64,000 bases of DNA. It comes from Candidatus Mycobacterium wuenschmannii. Lineage in GTDB: Bacteria; Actinomycetota; Actinomycetes; Mycobacteriales; Mycobacteriaceae. The DNA is taken from contig NZ_CP126981.1 in NCBI RefSeq assembly GCF_030252325.1, forward strand, positions 930,001 through 994,000, written 5' to 3'. The position numbers were made by a program, and so were the translations under genes. The notes beneath the pieces were generated by a model. It was not told where the DNA came from, searched no databases, and was given only the letters and a program-made list of their open reading frames with translations. Positions 56,176 to 64,000 of the stretch are shown piece after piece; positions within the stretch are counted from its first letter, which is position 1; each line of letters begins with the position of its first letter.

Positions 56176-58224
56176 ATGGACGAGGCGACCAGAGCTACCC
56201 AGCGCTGGGACGCCCAGTCGGGGTCACCCGCCGAGCCCGTCGCCTCGCCGCCCCCGCAGCGTCCGCCCAGCCTCTTGGAGCGCGGCTACGCCTCGCTTCC
56301 GGATCTCGGCATCACCCGCCTGCTGACGCGGGTGCCGCTGATCGGTTCGCGGCCCTCGCGGCAAGCCGTCGACGTCCGTCGGCCCGCGACGGGTGACCCG
56401 TCGGGCAACGCCCTGGCCGCCCCGACGTCGTTCGCCGGGTACACGATCCTGCGGCCGCTGGGTTCCGGCGGGATGGCCGACGTCTATCTGGCCAAGCACC
56501 CGCGGTTGCCACGCCGCGACGCCCTCAAGATTCTGAGCGAGGGAACGACCGCCGACGCCGAGTTCCGCGAACGGTTCAACCGCGAGGCGGATCTTGCTGC
56601 GACGCTGTGGCATCCGCACATCGTCGCGGTGCACGACCGCGGCGAGTTCGACGGTCACCTCTGGATCGCGATGGATTACGTCGAGGGCACCGACGCGGCC
56701 CGGTTGATGCGTGAACGCTTCCGCGGCGGGATGCCCGAGGGCGACGTCTGCGCCATCATCACCGCGGTCTCCGGTGCGCTCGACTACGCCCACGCGCGGG
56801 GCCTGTTGCACCGCGACGTGAAGCCCGCGAACATCCTGCTGACCCATCCCGATGAGGATGATCGACGAATCCTGTTGGCGGACTTCGGCGTTGCGCGCCA
56901 GCTCGCCGACATCAGTGGCATCACCGAGACCAATGTCGCGGTCGGCACGGTCGCGTACGCAGCCCCCGAGCAACTCGTCGGATCGAACATCGACGGCCGC
57001 GCCGACCAGTACGCGCTGGCGGCGTCTGCGTTTCACCTGCTGACCGGTGTGCCGCCGTTCCAGAACTCCAACCCGGTCGCGGTGATCAGCCAGCACCTGC
57101 ATGCGACTCCGCCGCGGCTCAGCGACTACCGCCCGGATCTGGCGGGCCTCGACGACGTCTTCACCAAGGCGCTCGCCAAGGAGCCCGGCCAGCGCTACGA
57201 CCGCTGCCGGCTGTTCGCCGCGGCCTTCCGCGACCAGGTCGGCGGCTGTGCGGAGCGGGCCCGTCCACGGGCGGTGCTGCGGCGTCCGCGGACCACGCCC
57301 CGCACACGGAAGCTGACACTCAAGACGGGCATCGCGGTGGCGCTGGTACTGGCGATGCTGTCGCTGGCGGTGACCTGGGCGATCTCCTTCTTCTCCTGGG
57401 ACAACCAGCCGCAGGCGACCACCGCGGCGCCGCCGCGGGTCAGCAAGACGTCGACCTCGGGGTCGGCGCTCGCGGCGCCGCCTCTCAACGGCACGTATCG
57501 GCTCGACTACGACCGTTCCAAGCAGACGTCCAACGGCGTCATCCGGACCAATGGCGGTGACACGACGTGGTGGGCGTTCTCGTCGGCCTGTACCGCGGCC
57601 GGATGCGCGGCGACCGGCACGAAACTCGACGAGGCCACCCACACCTACGCCAAGAGCACCGGCAGCGGCAACAGCGGCGTCCTGCACTTCGTCGACGGGC
57701 ACTGGCAGAGCGAGCCGCGGCAGATGCAGGCGCAGTGCCAGAAGGCGCGCGGTGCGCCGATCGTCACGCAGTCCGAGACGGTGGTGTGGTCGCTGACGCC
57801 CGAACCCGACGGCACTCTGCGTGGCGTCCAGACCCAGACCGTGCAGAGCAACGAGTGCGGTTCGCAGGGCGCGACGTTGCGCATTCCGGTCGTTGCCTCC
57901 CACAGCGGGGGCGTTCCGCCGGACGTGCAGGTCGCCGATCCCGCCGAAGCCGCCAACGAGACGACCGGGCCGATCGGCGCCCCGACTCCGCCGGTGCTCG
58001 GTGGCCCCTGCACCGACATCGACAAGGTGGCCTACGACTCGACGTCCAACGAGCAGGTGGTGTGCGAGACCAATGTCTGGGACAGGGCGCCGGTGACCAG
58101 CGGCGTGCATCCGGTCGGCACCTCGTGCACCGACACACCGGTGTTCACCATGTCCAAATCGGAAGACGGGCACCTCATCCAGTGCGCCCCCGGCAGCCGC
58201 GTCTGGAGCAGCCAGCACAGCTGA
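56176..58224 (+). CDS. transmembrane Ser/Thr protein kinase (PknF-type)
   Basis: A 682-residue sensor kinase. After a Pro/Arg-rich start, the kinase domain runs from about 88 to 355: glycine loop [10 protein letters not shown] (95-104), Lys in [17 protein letters not shown] (His212), ADFGVAR, activation loop to [10 protein letters not shown] membrane segment lies near 385-407, followed by an exported domain of about 275 residues with cysteine pairs ([36 protein letters not shown]). The layout resembles PknF but with a much larger sensor part. ATG 56176 has GAGGGGGAG at good spacing; ATG 56170 is too close to it. The divergent exporter is the likely substrate. Confidence 0.93.
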   Translation: MDEATRATQRWDAQSGSPAEPVASPPPQRPPSLLERGYASLPDLGITRLLTRVPLIGSRPSRQAVDVRRPATGDPSGNALAAPTSFAGYTILRPLGSGGMADVYLAKHPRLPRRDALKILSEGTTADAEFRERFNREADLAATLWHPHIVAVHDRGEFDGHLWIAMDYVEGTDAARLMRERFRGGMPEGDVCAIITAVSGALDYAHARGLLHRDVKPANILLTHPDEDDRRILLADFGVARQLADISGITETNVAVGTVAYAAPEQLVGSNIDGRADQYALAASAFHLLTGVPPFQNSNPVAVISQHLHATPPRLSDYRPDLAGLDDVFTKALAKEPGQRYDRCRLFAAAFRDQVGGCAERARPRAVLRRPRTTPRTRKLTLKTGIAVALVLAMLSLAVTWAISFFSWDNQPQATTAAPPRVSKTSTSGSALAAPPLNGTYRLDYDRSKQTSNGVIRTNGGDTTWWAFSSACTAAGCAATGTKLDEATHTYAKSTGSGNSGVLHFVDGHWQSEPRQMQAQCQKARGAPIVTQSETVVWSLTPEPDGTLRGVQTQTVQSNECGSQGATLRIPVVASHSGGVPPDVQVADPAEAANETTGPIGAPTPPVLGGPCTDIDKVAYDSTSNEQVVCETNVWDRAPVTSGVHPVGTSCTDTPVFTMSKSEDGHLIQCAPGSRVWSSQHS

Positions 58225-58243
58225 CCTTGTCGGTGGTGCGCTC

Positions 58244-58249
58244 TACCCT
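58244..58249 (+). promoter_or_regulatory. uvrB -10 element, leaderless
   Basis: TACCCT ends 7 bases before the ATG at 58257, just after the kinase stop. Confidence 0.45.
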
Positions 58250-58256
58250 GGTCACC

Positions 58257-60416
58257 ATGGCGTTCGCTACCGAGCATCCCGTGCTTGCGCACTCCGAATA
58301 CCGCCCGGTCGAGGATATGGTCCGGGCCGGCGGCCGATTCGAGGTGGTCAGCCCCTACGCGCCGGCCGGTGATCAGCCGGCCGCAATCGACGATCTCCAG
58401 CGACGGATCGAGGCGGGGGAGCGCGACGTCGTCCTGCTGGGCGCCACCGGGACCGGTAAGTCGGCCACCACCGCATGGCTGATCGAACGGCTGCAGCGGC
58501 CCACGCTGGTGATGGCGCCCAACAAGACGCTGGCCGCCCAGCTCGCCAACGAGCTGCGAGAGATGTTGCCGCACAACGCCGTCGAATACTTCGTGTCGTA
58601 CTACGACTACTACCAGCCCGAGGCCTACATCGCGCAGACCGACACCTACATCGAGAAGGACAGCTCGATCAACGACGACGTCGAGCGGTTGCGGCACTCT
58701 GCGACGTCGTCGCTGCTGTCGCGGCGCGACGTGGTGGTGGTCGCCTCGGTGTCCTGCATTTACGGCCTCGGCACGCCACAGTCCTACCTGGACCGATCGG
58801 TGGAATTGAAGGTCGGCACCGAGGTGCCGCGCGACGGCCTGTTGCGCCTGCTCGTCGACGTGCAGTACACCCGCAACGACATGTCGTTCACCCGCGGCAC
58901 GTTCCGGGTCCGCGGCGACACCGTCGAGATCATCCCGTCCTACGAGGAACTCGCGCTGCGAATCGAGTACTTCGGCGACGAGATCGAGGCGCTCTACTAC
59001 ATGCATCCGTTGACGGGTGACGTTGTGCGACAAGTCGATTCGCTCCGCGTCTTCCCAGCGACCCACTATGTGGCCGGCCCGGAGCGGATGGCGCACGCGA
59101 TCTCGACGATCGAACAGGAACTCGAGGAGCGGCTCGCCGAACTCGAAGGCCAGGGCAAGCTGCTCGAGGCCCAGCGGCTGCGAATGCGGACGAACTACGA
59201 CGTCGAGATGATGCGCCAGGTCGGGTTCTGCTCCGGCATCGAGAACTACTCGCGACACATCGACGATCGCGGACCGGGCTCGCCACCCGCGACGCTGCTG
59301 GACTACTTCCCCGAAGACTTCCTGATGGTGATCGACGAGTCGCACGTCACCGTGCCGCAGATCGGGGGCATGTACGAGGGCGACATGTCGCGCAAGCGGA
59401 ACCTGGTCGAGTTCGGGTTCCGGCTGCCGTCGGCGTGCGACAACCGGCCGCTGACGTGGGAGGAGTTCGCTGACCGGATCGGGCAGACGGTCTACCTGTC
59501 GGCGACGCCCGGCCCCTACGAGCTCAGCCAGGCCGCCGGTGAGTTCGTCGAACAGGTGATTCGCCCGACCGGCCTGGTCGACCCGAAGGTCGTGGTGAAG
59601 CCGACCAAGGGGCAGATCGACGACCTGATCGGCGAGATCCGCAAGCGCGCCGAGGCCGACCAGCGGATCCTGGTGACGACGCTGACCAAGAAAATGGCCG
59701 AGGACCTCACCGACTACCTGCTGGAACTCGGTATCCGGGTGCGGTACCTGCACTCCGAGGTCGACACGCTGCGCCGGGTGGAACTGTTGCGACAGCTGCG
59801 AATGGGCGACTACGACGTGCTGATCGGCATCAACCTGCTGCGTGAGGGCCTCGACCTGCCGGAGGTGTCGCTGGTCGCGATCCTCGACGCCGACAAGGAA
59901 GGATTCCTGCGCTCGTCGCGCAGCCTGATCCAGACCATCGGCCGCGCGGCGCGCAACGTCTCCGGCGAGGTCCACATGTACGCCGACAAGATCACCGACT
60001 CGATGCGGGAGGCGATCGACGAGACCGATCGGCGCCGCGCCAAGCAGATCGCCTACAACGAAGAGAACGGCATCGACCCGCAGCCGCTGCGCAAGAAGAT
60101 CGCCGACATCCTCGACCAGGTGTACCGCGAGGCAGACGACACCGCCGGCGTGGAAATCGGTGGCTCCGGCCGTAATTCGTCTCGCGGCCGGCGCGCGCCG
60201 GGTGAACCGGGCCGGGCCGTCAGCGCCGGGGTCATCGAGGGCCGGGACACCGCCAACATGCCCCGCGCCGAGCTGGCCGACCTGATCAAGGACCTCACCG
60301 AGCAGATGATGACTGCGGCCCGCGACCTGCAGTTCGAACTGGCCGCCCGATTCCGCGACGAGATTCACGACCTCAAGAAAGAGCTGCGCGGGATGGACGC
60401 CGCCGGGCTCAAGTGA
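58257..60416 (+). CDS. uvrB: excinuclease ABC subunit B
   Basis: A 719-residue helicase-like damage-verification protein of nucleotide excision repair. Motif I is [13 protein letters not shown]. The beta-hairpin with [11 protein letters not shown] sits near residues 113-123. Further motifs are [53 protein letters not shown] and QTIGRAARN. The C-terminal UVR domain that contacts UvrC ends the protein. The start matches the M. tuberculosis N-terminus. I see no LexA-type box close to this promoter. Confidence 0.98.
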   Translation: MAFATEHPVLAHSEYRPVEDMVRAGGRFEVVSPYAPAGDQPAAIDDLQRRIEAGERDVVLLGATGTGKSATTAWLIERLQRPTLVMAPNKTLAAQLANELREMLPHNAVEYFVSYYDYYQPEAYIAQTDTYIEKDSSINDDVERLRHSATSSLLSRRDVVVVASVSCIYGLGTPQSYLDRSVELKVGTEVPRDGLLRLLVDVQYTRNDMSFTRGTFRVRGDTVEIIPSYEELALRIEYFGDEIEALYYMHPLTGDVVRQVDSLRVFPATHYVAGPERMAHAISTIEQELEERLAELEGQGKLLEAQRLRMRTNYDVEMMRQVGFCSGIENYSRHIDDRGPGSPPATLLDYFPEDFLMVIDESHVTVPQIGGMYEGDMSRKRNLVEFGFRLPSACDNRPLTWEEFADRIGQTVYLSATPGPYELSQAAGEFVEQVIRPTGLVDPKVVVKPTKGQIDDLIGEIRKRAEADQRILVTTLTKKMAEDLTDYLLELGIRVRYLHSEVDTLRRVELLRQLRMGDYDVLIGINLLREGLDLPEVSLVAILDADKEGFLRSSRSLIQTIGRAARNVSGEVHMYADKITDSMREAIDETDRRRAKQIAYNEENGIDPQPLRKKIADILDQVYREADDTAGVEIGGSGRNSSRGRRAPGEPGRAVSAGVIEGRDTANMPRAELADLIKDLTEQMMTAARDLQFELAARFRDEIHDLKKELRGMDAAGLK

Positions 60417-61807
60417 GCGGGGCACCGGCGGACGACAGCTGGCGCTCGCTTCTCGGCCCTAGCCACCTGGGCACCTCAACGCTGCTCGCCGGCGGGGTGG
60501 CGCTGTACGCGACCAACGAGTTCCTCACCGTCAGCCTGTTGCCGAGCGCGATCGCCGAGATCGGCGGCGCACGGCTCTACGCCTGGGTGACGACGCTGTA
60601 CCTGCTGGGGTCGGTGGCCGCGGCGGCGACGGTGAACGTGACGCTGCTGCGGGTCGGTGCCCGTTGGTCATTCCTGTTGGGGCTGCTCGTGTTCGGGCTC
60701 GGCAGCATCGTGTGCACGGCGGCCCCGGGGATGGCGGTGCTGCTGCTGGGTCGAACGCTGCAGGGTGCGGCCGGGGGGCTGTTGGCCGGCCTGGGCTATG
60801 CGCTGATCACCACCACGCTGCCGCGGGCGCTGTGGACGAGGGCTTCGGCGCTGGTCTCGGCGATGTGGGGCGTGGCGACGGTGATCGGTCCCGCGGCGGG
60901 CGGTCTGTTCGCCCAGTTCGGCCTGTGGCGTGGGGCTTTCGGCGTGATGGCCGCGCTGTCGGTGGTGATGGGTGTGTTGGTCCCGGCGGTATTGCCCGCC
61001 GGCCACGCCGAACCGGGACAGCCCGTGCAGGCGCCGCACGTGCCCAAGTGGTCGGTGCTGGTGTTGAGTGCGGCGGCGCTGACCGTCAGCATCGCGCAGG
61101 TTCCGACGAACGTCGCACTGACCGTGACGCTGCTCGCGCTGAGCACGGCCTTGATCGTCGCATTCGTCATTGTCGACCGGCGGGCGACGGCGAAAGTGCT
61201 GCCGCCGAGCATGTTCGGCCCCGGCCCGTTGAAGTGGATCTACTTGGCGCTGGCGGTGCTGATGATGTCGGCGATGGTCGACATGTATGTGCCGCTGTTC
61301 GGGCAGCGCTTGGCGCACCTGGTGCCGGTGGTTGCCGGATTTCTCGGCGCCGAACTGGCCATCGGGTGGGCGGTCAGCGAAATAGTCAGCGCGTCGCTGA
61401 AGAGTGAGCGGGCCATCAGACGCGTCGTGGTGGCGGCGCCGCTGACGATCACGCTCGGGCTGACCCTCGCGGCTGTCACCCAGGTGGAGAACGCGCCGGC
61501 GAGCCTGGTCGTGACGTGGGCCGCCGCGCTGACGCTCACGGGGGTGGGTCTCGGGGCGGGTTGGCCGCACTTGTCGGCATGGGCAATGCACTGCGTCGAC
61601 GAGAACGAGGGCGCCGCCGCGGGCGCGGCGATCAACACGGTCGAGATGATCGCCGGAGCGTTCGGCGCGGGCCTGGCCGGGGTCGTCGTCAACAGCGCGC
61701 AGGGCGGTGTGGTGGTCGCCGCGCGGGCGCTGTTCGCGGTGTTCGCCGCCGTCGGCATCCTGGGAATGCTCGCCGCGCGCCGTGCCGTTCGCGGATTGAG
61801 TTCTTAG
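60413..61807 (+). CDS. MFS efflux transporter (Rv1634-like)
   Basis: A 464-residue major-facilitator protein with twelve to fourteen predicted membrane segments. N-terminal [25 protein letters not shown] and [21 protein letters not shown] segments fit the drug:H+ antiporter type. M. tuberculosis Rv1634 is described as a possible drug efflux pump; substrates here are unknown. The GTG start overlaps the uvrB stop (GTGA), so it is expressed with uvrB. Its 3' end converges on capA. Confidence 0.9.
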   Translation: MSGAPADDSWRSLLGPSHLGTSTLLAGGVALYATNEFLTVSLLPSAIAEIGGARLYAWVTTLYLLGSVAAAATVNVTLLRVGARWSFLLGLLVFGLGSIVCTAAPGMAVLLLGRTLQGAAGGLLAGLGYALITTTLPRALWTRASALVSAMWGVATVIGPAAGGLFAQFGLWRGAFGVMAALSVVMGVLVPAVLPAGHAEPGQPVQAPHVPKWSVLVLSAAALTVSIAQVPTNVALTVTLLALSTALIVAFVIVDRRATAKVLPPSMFGPGPLKWIYLALAVLMMSAMVDMYVPLFGQRLAHLVPVVAGFLGAELAIGWAVSEIVSASLKSERAIRRVVVAAPLTITLGLTLAAVTQVENAPASLVVTWAAALTLTGVGLGAGWPHLSAWAMHCVDENEGAAAGAAINTVEMIAGAFGAGLAGVVVNSAQGGVVVAARALFAVFAAVGILGMLAARRAVRGLSS

Positions 61808-61817
61808 CCAGAGACTT

Positions 61818-63380
61818 TCAGCGGATCGACTTGATCACCTGCGTGCGGTGAAATTGCCACCGCTCGACGATGTGGAAGCCGACGTTCTGCGGCACCAGAT
61901 AGGCCGGCGTGCGGGCCAGCACGCGGCCCGGTGGAAGTGATTGTCCGGCCTGATGATTCGGCAATTTCGTGTCATGCGTGGAGATGGTCCACAAGGTGGT
62001 GCACTTGTACAACCGGCCGACGATCAGCCACACCGCGATGTGGCCGTCCCACAGCGTCTCCCGCTTGGGCGCCGGCACACCCCGGCCGACGTCGACCAGT
62101 GGCGCGAAGGCCGCCGGGCGGGCGGCGAGCAGCGCACGAACCGGACCCGGCAGCCAGCCGACGGTGTTGTCGACGAGCAGACAGTCCCCGGGTGCCGCCT
62201 CGGCGGTGATGATGTCTGCGACGTCGCTGTAGTCCCAGCCCTCTTTGGCGTATCGCTGCCGTTGCGACAGAACGAAATTCGGCGCCGCCGCGACGGTGAG
62301 CGCGACCAGCACCAGGGCGATCCACCGCGGCCGCCGAGCGATCGCGACGATGCAGATGGCCAGCACGACCGCCATCGCCGGTGCGGTGAAGAACAGGTAG
62401 CGCGGGTAGTAGAACGGATCACTGAGTGCCGAATAGACCACGCTGATGGCGGTAGGCACCAGCGACCACGCCGCGCACACGATCAGCGCCCGGCGGGTGT
62501 CGCCGTTCGCCTGCCATCGGCCGGTGTATCGAATCGTCAGCGCGGCAACGAAAATCAGGGCCACCAGGATGGCGAACGGAACGCTGTTGTCGAAGTACTG
62601 GTGCAATAGGACGTCGAGCAGGCTGTGCCAACTCAACGGATGAATCCACGCGACCTGGAAGCTCTGGCCGTGTGCGAACAGCATCAGTGGCGTCAAGGCG
62701 CCGACCGCGACCGCCGACGAGACCGCCCACGACACCACCACGGAGCGTTGCCGACGCAGCGTCGGCGTGATGACCGCGTAGGCGGGCACCAGCAGCACCA
62801 GGTAGACGTTCAGCAGGATCGAGATCATCAGCGCCAGCGCGTAGGCCGTCCACAGCCACCACCGATTCCGCCTGATCGCGGTGAGCAGCAAGACGGTCAG
62901 CCAGACCGCCGCGACCGCCGTCAGCGCGTACGAACGAGCCTCGATCGCCGCCCAGGTCACCCGGGGCAGGATCGCGAAGACGACGCCCGCGCACACCGCA
63001 GTGCTGCGCGGTAGGAACTGCCGGGCGAAGACCACCACGCCGGCCGCTGCAACGCCGACGGCGATGCAGCCAGGCACGCGTGACCAGAACTCGGTCGGCG
63101 GAGACAGGCAAAACCACCCGTGCATCACCAGGTAGAACAAGCCGTGCACGGCGTCGATGTGCCCGAGGAGCCGCCACAGGTCGGGAATCGAGCGGCTCGC
63201 CGAGGCCGAGATGGTCGCGCTCTCGTCGAACCACAGGGACGGCCGGCTGGCCGCGATGCTGCCGATGAGCGCGGCCAGCAGCGCGACGGCGAGCGGGTCG
63301 AACAACCGACCCGGGTACCGCGGACGCCCCTGGGGGGCAGCGCACTCCGTGGTGGGTTCTTCGAGCGTGGAAACAACCAT
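61818..63380 (-). CDS. capA: LAM-capping alpha-mannosyltransferase (GT-C type, Rv1635c-like)
   Basis: A 520-residue membrane glycosyltransferase. The GT-C signature acidic pair is in SLWFDESATI on the first extracytoplasmic loop (about residue 55). About eleven membrane segments follow, and the last 130 residues are extracytoplasmic (AAPGDCLLVDNTVGWLPGPV ... HIVERWQFHRTQVI). Rv1635c adds the first mannose cap to lipoarabinomannan using polyprenyl-phosphomannose, so this organism probably makes mannose-capped LAM. ATG 63380 is chosen; a GTG four codons upstream overlaps a possible -10 (TACAGT). Confidence 0.88.
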   Translation of the reverse strand: MVVSTLEEPTTECAAPQGRPRYPGRLFDPLAVALLAALIGSIAASRPSLWFDESATISASASRSIPDLWRLLGHIDAVHGLFYLVMHGWFCLSPPTEFWSRVPGCIAVGVAAAGVVVFARQFLPRSTAVCAGVVFAILPRVTWAAIEARSYALTAVAAVWLTVLLLTAIRRNRWWLWTAYALALMISILLNVYLVLLVPAYAVITPTLRRQRSVVVSWAVSSAVAVGALTPLMLFAHGQSFQVAWIHPLSWHSLLDVLLHQYFDNSVPFAILVALIFVAALTIRYTGRWQANGDTRRALIVCAAWSLVPTAISVVYSALSDPFYYPRYLFFTAPAMAVVLAICIVAIARRPRWIALVLVALTVAAAPNFVLSQRQRYAKEGWDYSDVADIITAEAAPGDCLLVDNTVGWLPGPVRALLAARPAAFAPLVDVGRGVPAPKRETLWDGHIAVWLIVGRLYKCTTLWTISTHDTKLPNHQAGQSLPPGRVLARTPAYLVPQNVGFHIVERWQFHRTQVIKSIR

Positions 63381-63692
63381 GATGTGTGTCACTGTAAGGC
63401 CAGTGTGGTGAAGCTGCTTACCCGTCCGGCCTGCTCACGGGCCACTTTTGCCGCTGGAGCCGATGCGATCGGTCTATCGAACGGCTCGCTTCGACCGCGA
63501 AAAAACCGCAGTGTCAACGGAATTCGATGCGCTGAGTGACTACTGACGAGCATAGGTGCCGGAATCGGCGCCGCGGAATGCGCGTGAGTCCGAGTAATGC
63601 CAACCGAATCGGCGTGTTTCAATCCGACCACTCACCCCCGGCAAACCGTTACTGTCTTTGGTTGGCGAAGCAACCGACACCTGGGAGGGTAA
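63381..63692. other. divergent intergenic region between capA and the universal stress gene
   Basis: 312 bases without a supportable gene. Near the right end TACTGT (63650-63655) is a plausible plus-strand -10, and GGTTG-GCGAAG-CAACC (63660-63675) forms a small hairpin in the resulting leader. GGGAGGG at about 63683-63689 is the ribosome site of the next gene. Confidence 0.45.
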
Positions 63693-64000
63693 ATGAGCGC
63701 CTATCGGACCGTGGTGGTGGGAACCGACGGCTCGGACTCGTCGCTACGTGCGGTGGAGAAGGCAGGAAGCATCGCCGGGTCCGACGCGAAGCTGATCGTC
63801 GCGACCGCCTACTTGCCGTCGGGCGACGACTCCCGCGCCGCCGACGCACTGAAGGACGAGAGCTACAAGGTGTCGGGCAGCGCCCCGATCTACGCGATCC
63901 TGCGCGAGGCGAAGGAGCGGGCCAGCGCCGCGGGAGCGCAGAACGTCGAGGAACGATCGGTGGTCGGCGCCCCCGTCGACGCGCTGGTGGGCCTCGCCGA
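63693..64000 (+). CDS. universal stress protein (Rv1636-like), 3' end outside window
   Basis: The first 102 residues of a UspA-family protein close to Rv1636 (TB15.3), which binds cAMP and ATP. The N-terminal strand YRTVVVGTDGSDSSLRAV, the AKLIVATAYLPS strand, DALKDESYKVSGSAPIYAILREAKERA and NVEERSVVGAPVDALVGLA are as in that protein. The nucleotide-binding G-rich C-terminal part lies beyond base 64000. GGGAGGG precedes the ATG. Confidence 0.95.
   Translation, partial: MSAYRTVVVGTDGSDSSLRAVEKAGSIAGSDAKLIVATAYLPSGDDSRAADALKDESYKVSGSAPIYAILREAKERASAAGAQNVEERSVVGAPVDALVGLA

Overview
The window is a mycobacterial chromosome segment. It is GC-rich, and its gene order follows the M. tuberculosis block Rv1589 to Rv1636 almost gene for gene: bioB, bsaP, a DUF2567 protein, lipase, nrtR, nadABC, hisD-C-B-H-A-impA-F-I, bcpB, trpE-trpC-B-A, lgt, pykA, tesB, an HdeD-like protein, the Rv1625c-type adenylate cyclase, pdtaR, polA, rpsA, coaE, uvrB, an MFS pump, capA and the Rv1636-type universal stress protein. 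It is not M. tuberculosis itself, because several interior genes differ. I worked from the sequence and from memory of family and M. tuberculosis gene order, without database searches.

Layout. Positions 1-8262 lie upstream of bioB and look accessory. They hold an aldo-keto reductase, a divergent fdhF-like/fdhD pair with an inverted repeat between them, and a tightly overlapping four-gene minus-strand membrane operon (small TTG-start membrane protein, 618-residue polytopic protein, cupredoxin-like lipoprotein, 447-residue membrane protein) flanked by TACC...GGTA palindromes. Positions 8263-18665 hold biotin and NAD synthesis. The NAD operon carries a clear operator overlapping the nrtR start and is followed by an MDR dehydrogenase and an IS30-family element placed between two convergent genes. 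Positions 18744-25164 are a compact histidine operon. Its HisA is probably the bifunctional PriA, since the trp cluster has no trpF. Positions 25325-29176 carry a secreted beta-solenoid-like repeat protein and a GGDEF-EAL protein where M. tuberculosis has chaA.

Positions 29189-38893 hold bcp, the trp operon, lgt, a DUF2752 protein, pyruvate kinase and a thioesterase. The cydABDC cytochrome bd cluster that M. tuberculosis has next is absent and is replaced by a single DUF4190-type gene. Positions 39535-45567 hold membrane and signalling genes, an odd short-armed tRNA-Leu(CAA), and a thiolase-like/DUF35 pair behind a perfect match to the KstR half-site pattern. Positions 45597-64000 hold polA, rpsA, coaE, a cluster of small accessory genes, a divergent FHA-ABC exporter and Ser/Thr kinase pair (a PknF/Rv1747-like arrangement), uvrB, an exporter, the LAM-capping mannosyltransferase and the 5' part of a universal stress protein gene.

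Two themes recur. Operons are compact, with 1- and 4-base ATGA/GTGA/TGATG overlaps. Many housekeeping genes also have a -10-like hexamer only 6-8 bases before the start codon, which implies leaderless mRNAs and was used here to choose starts. The most promising uncharacterised system is the four-gene membrane operon at 4213-8066, which I suspect (inference only) handles copper.
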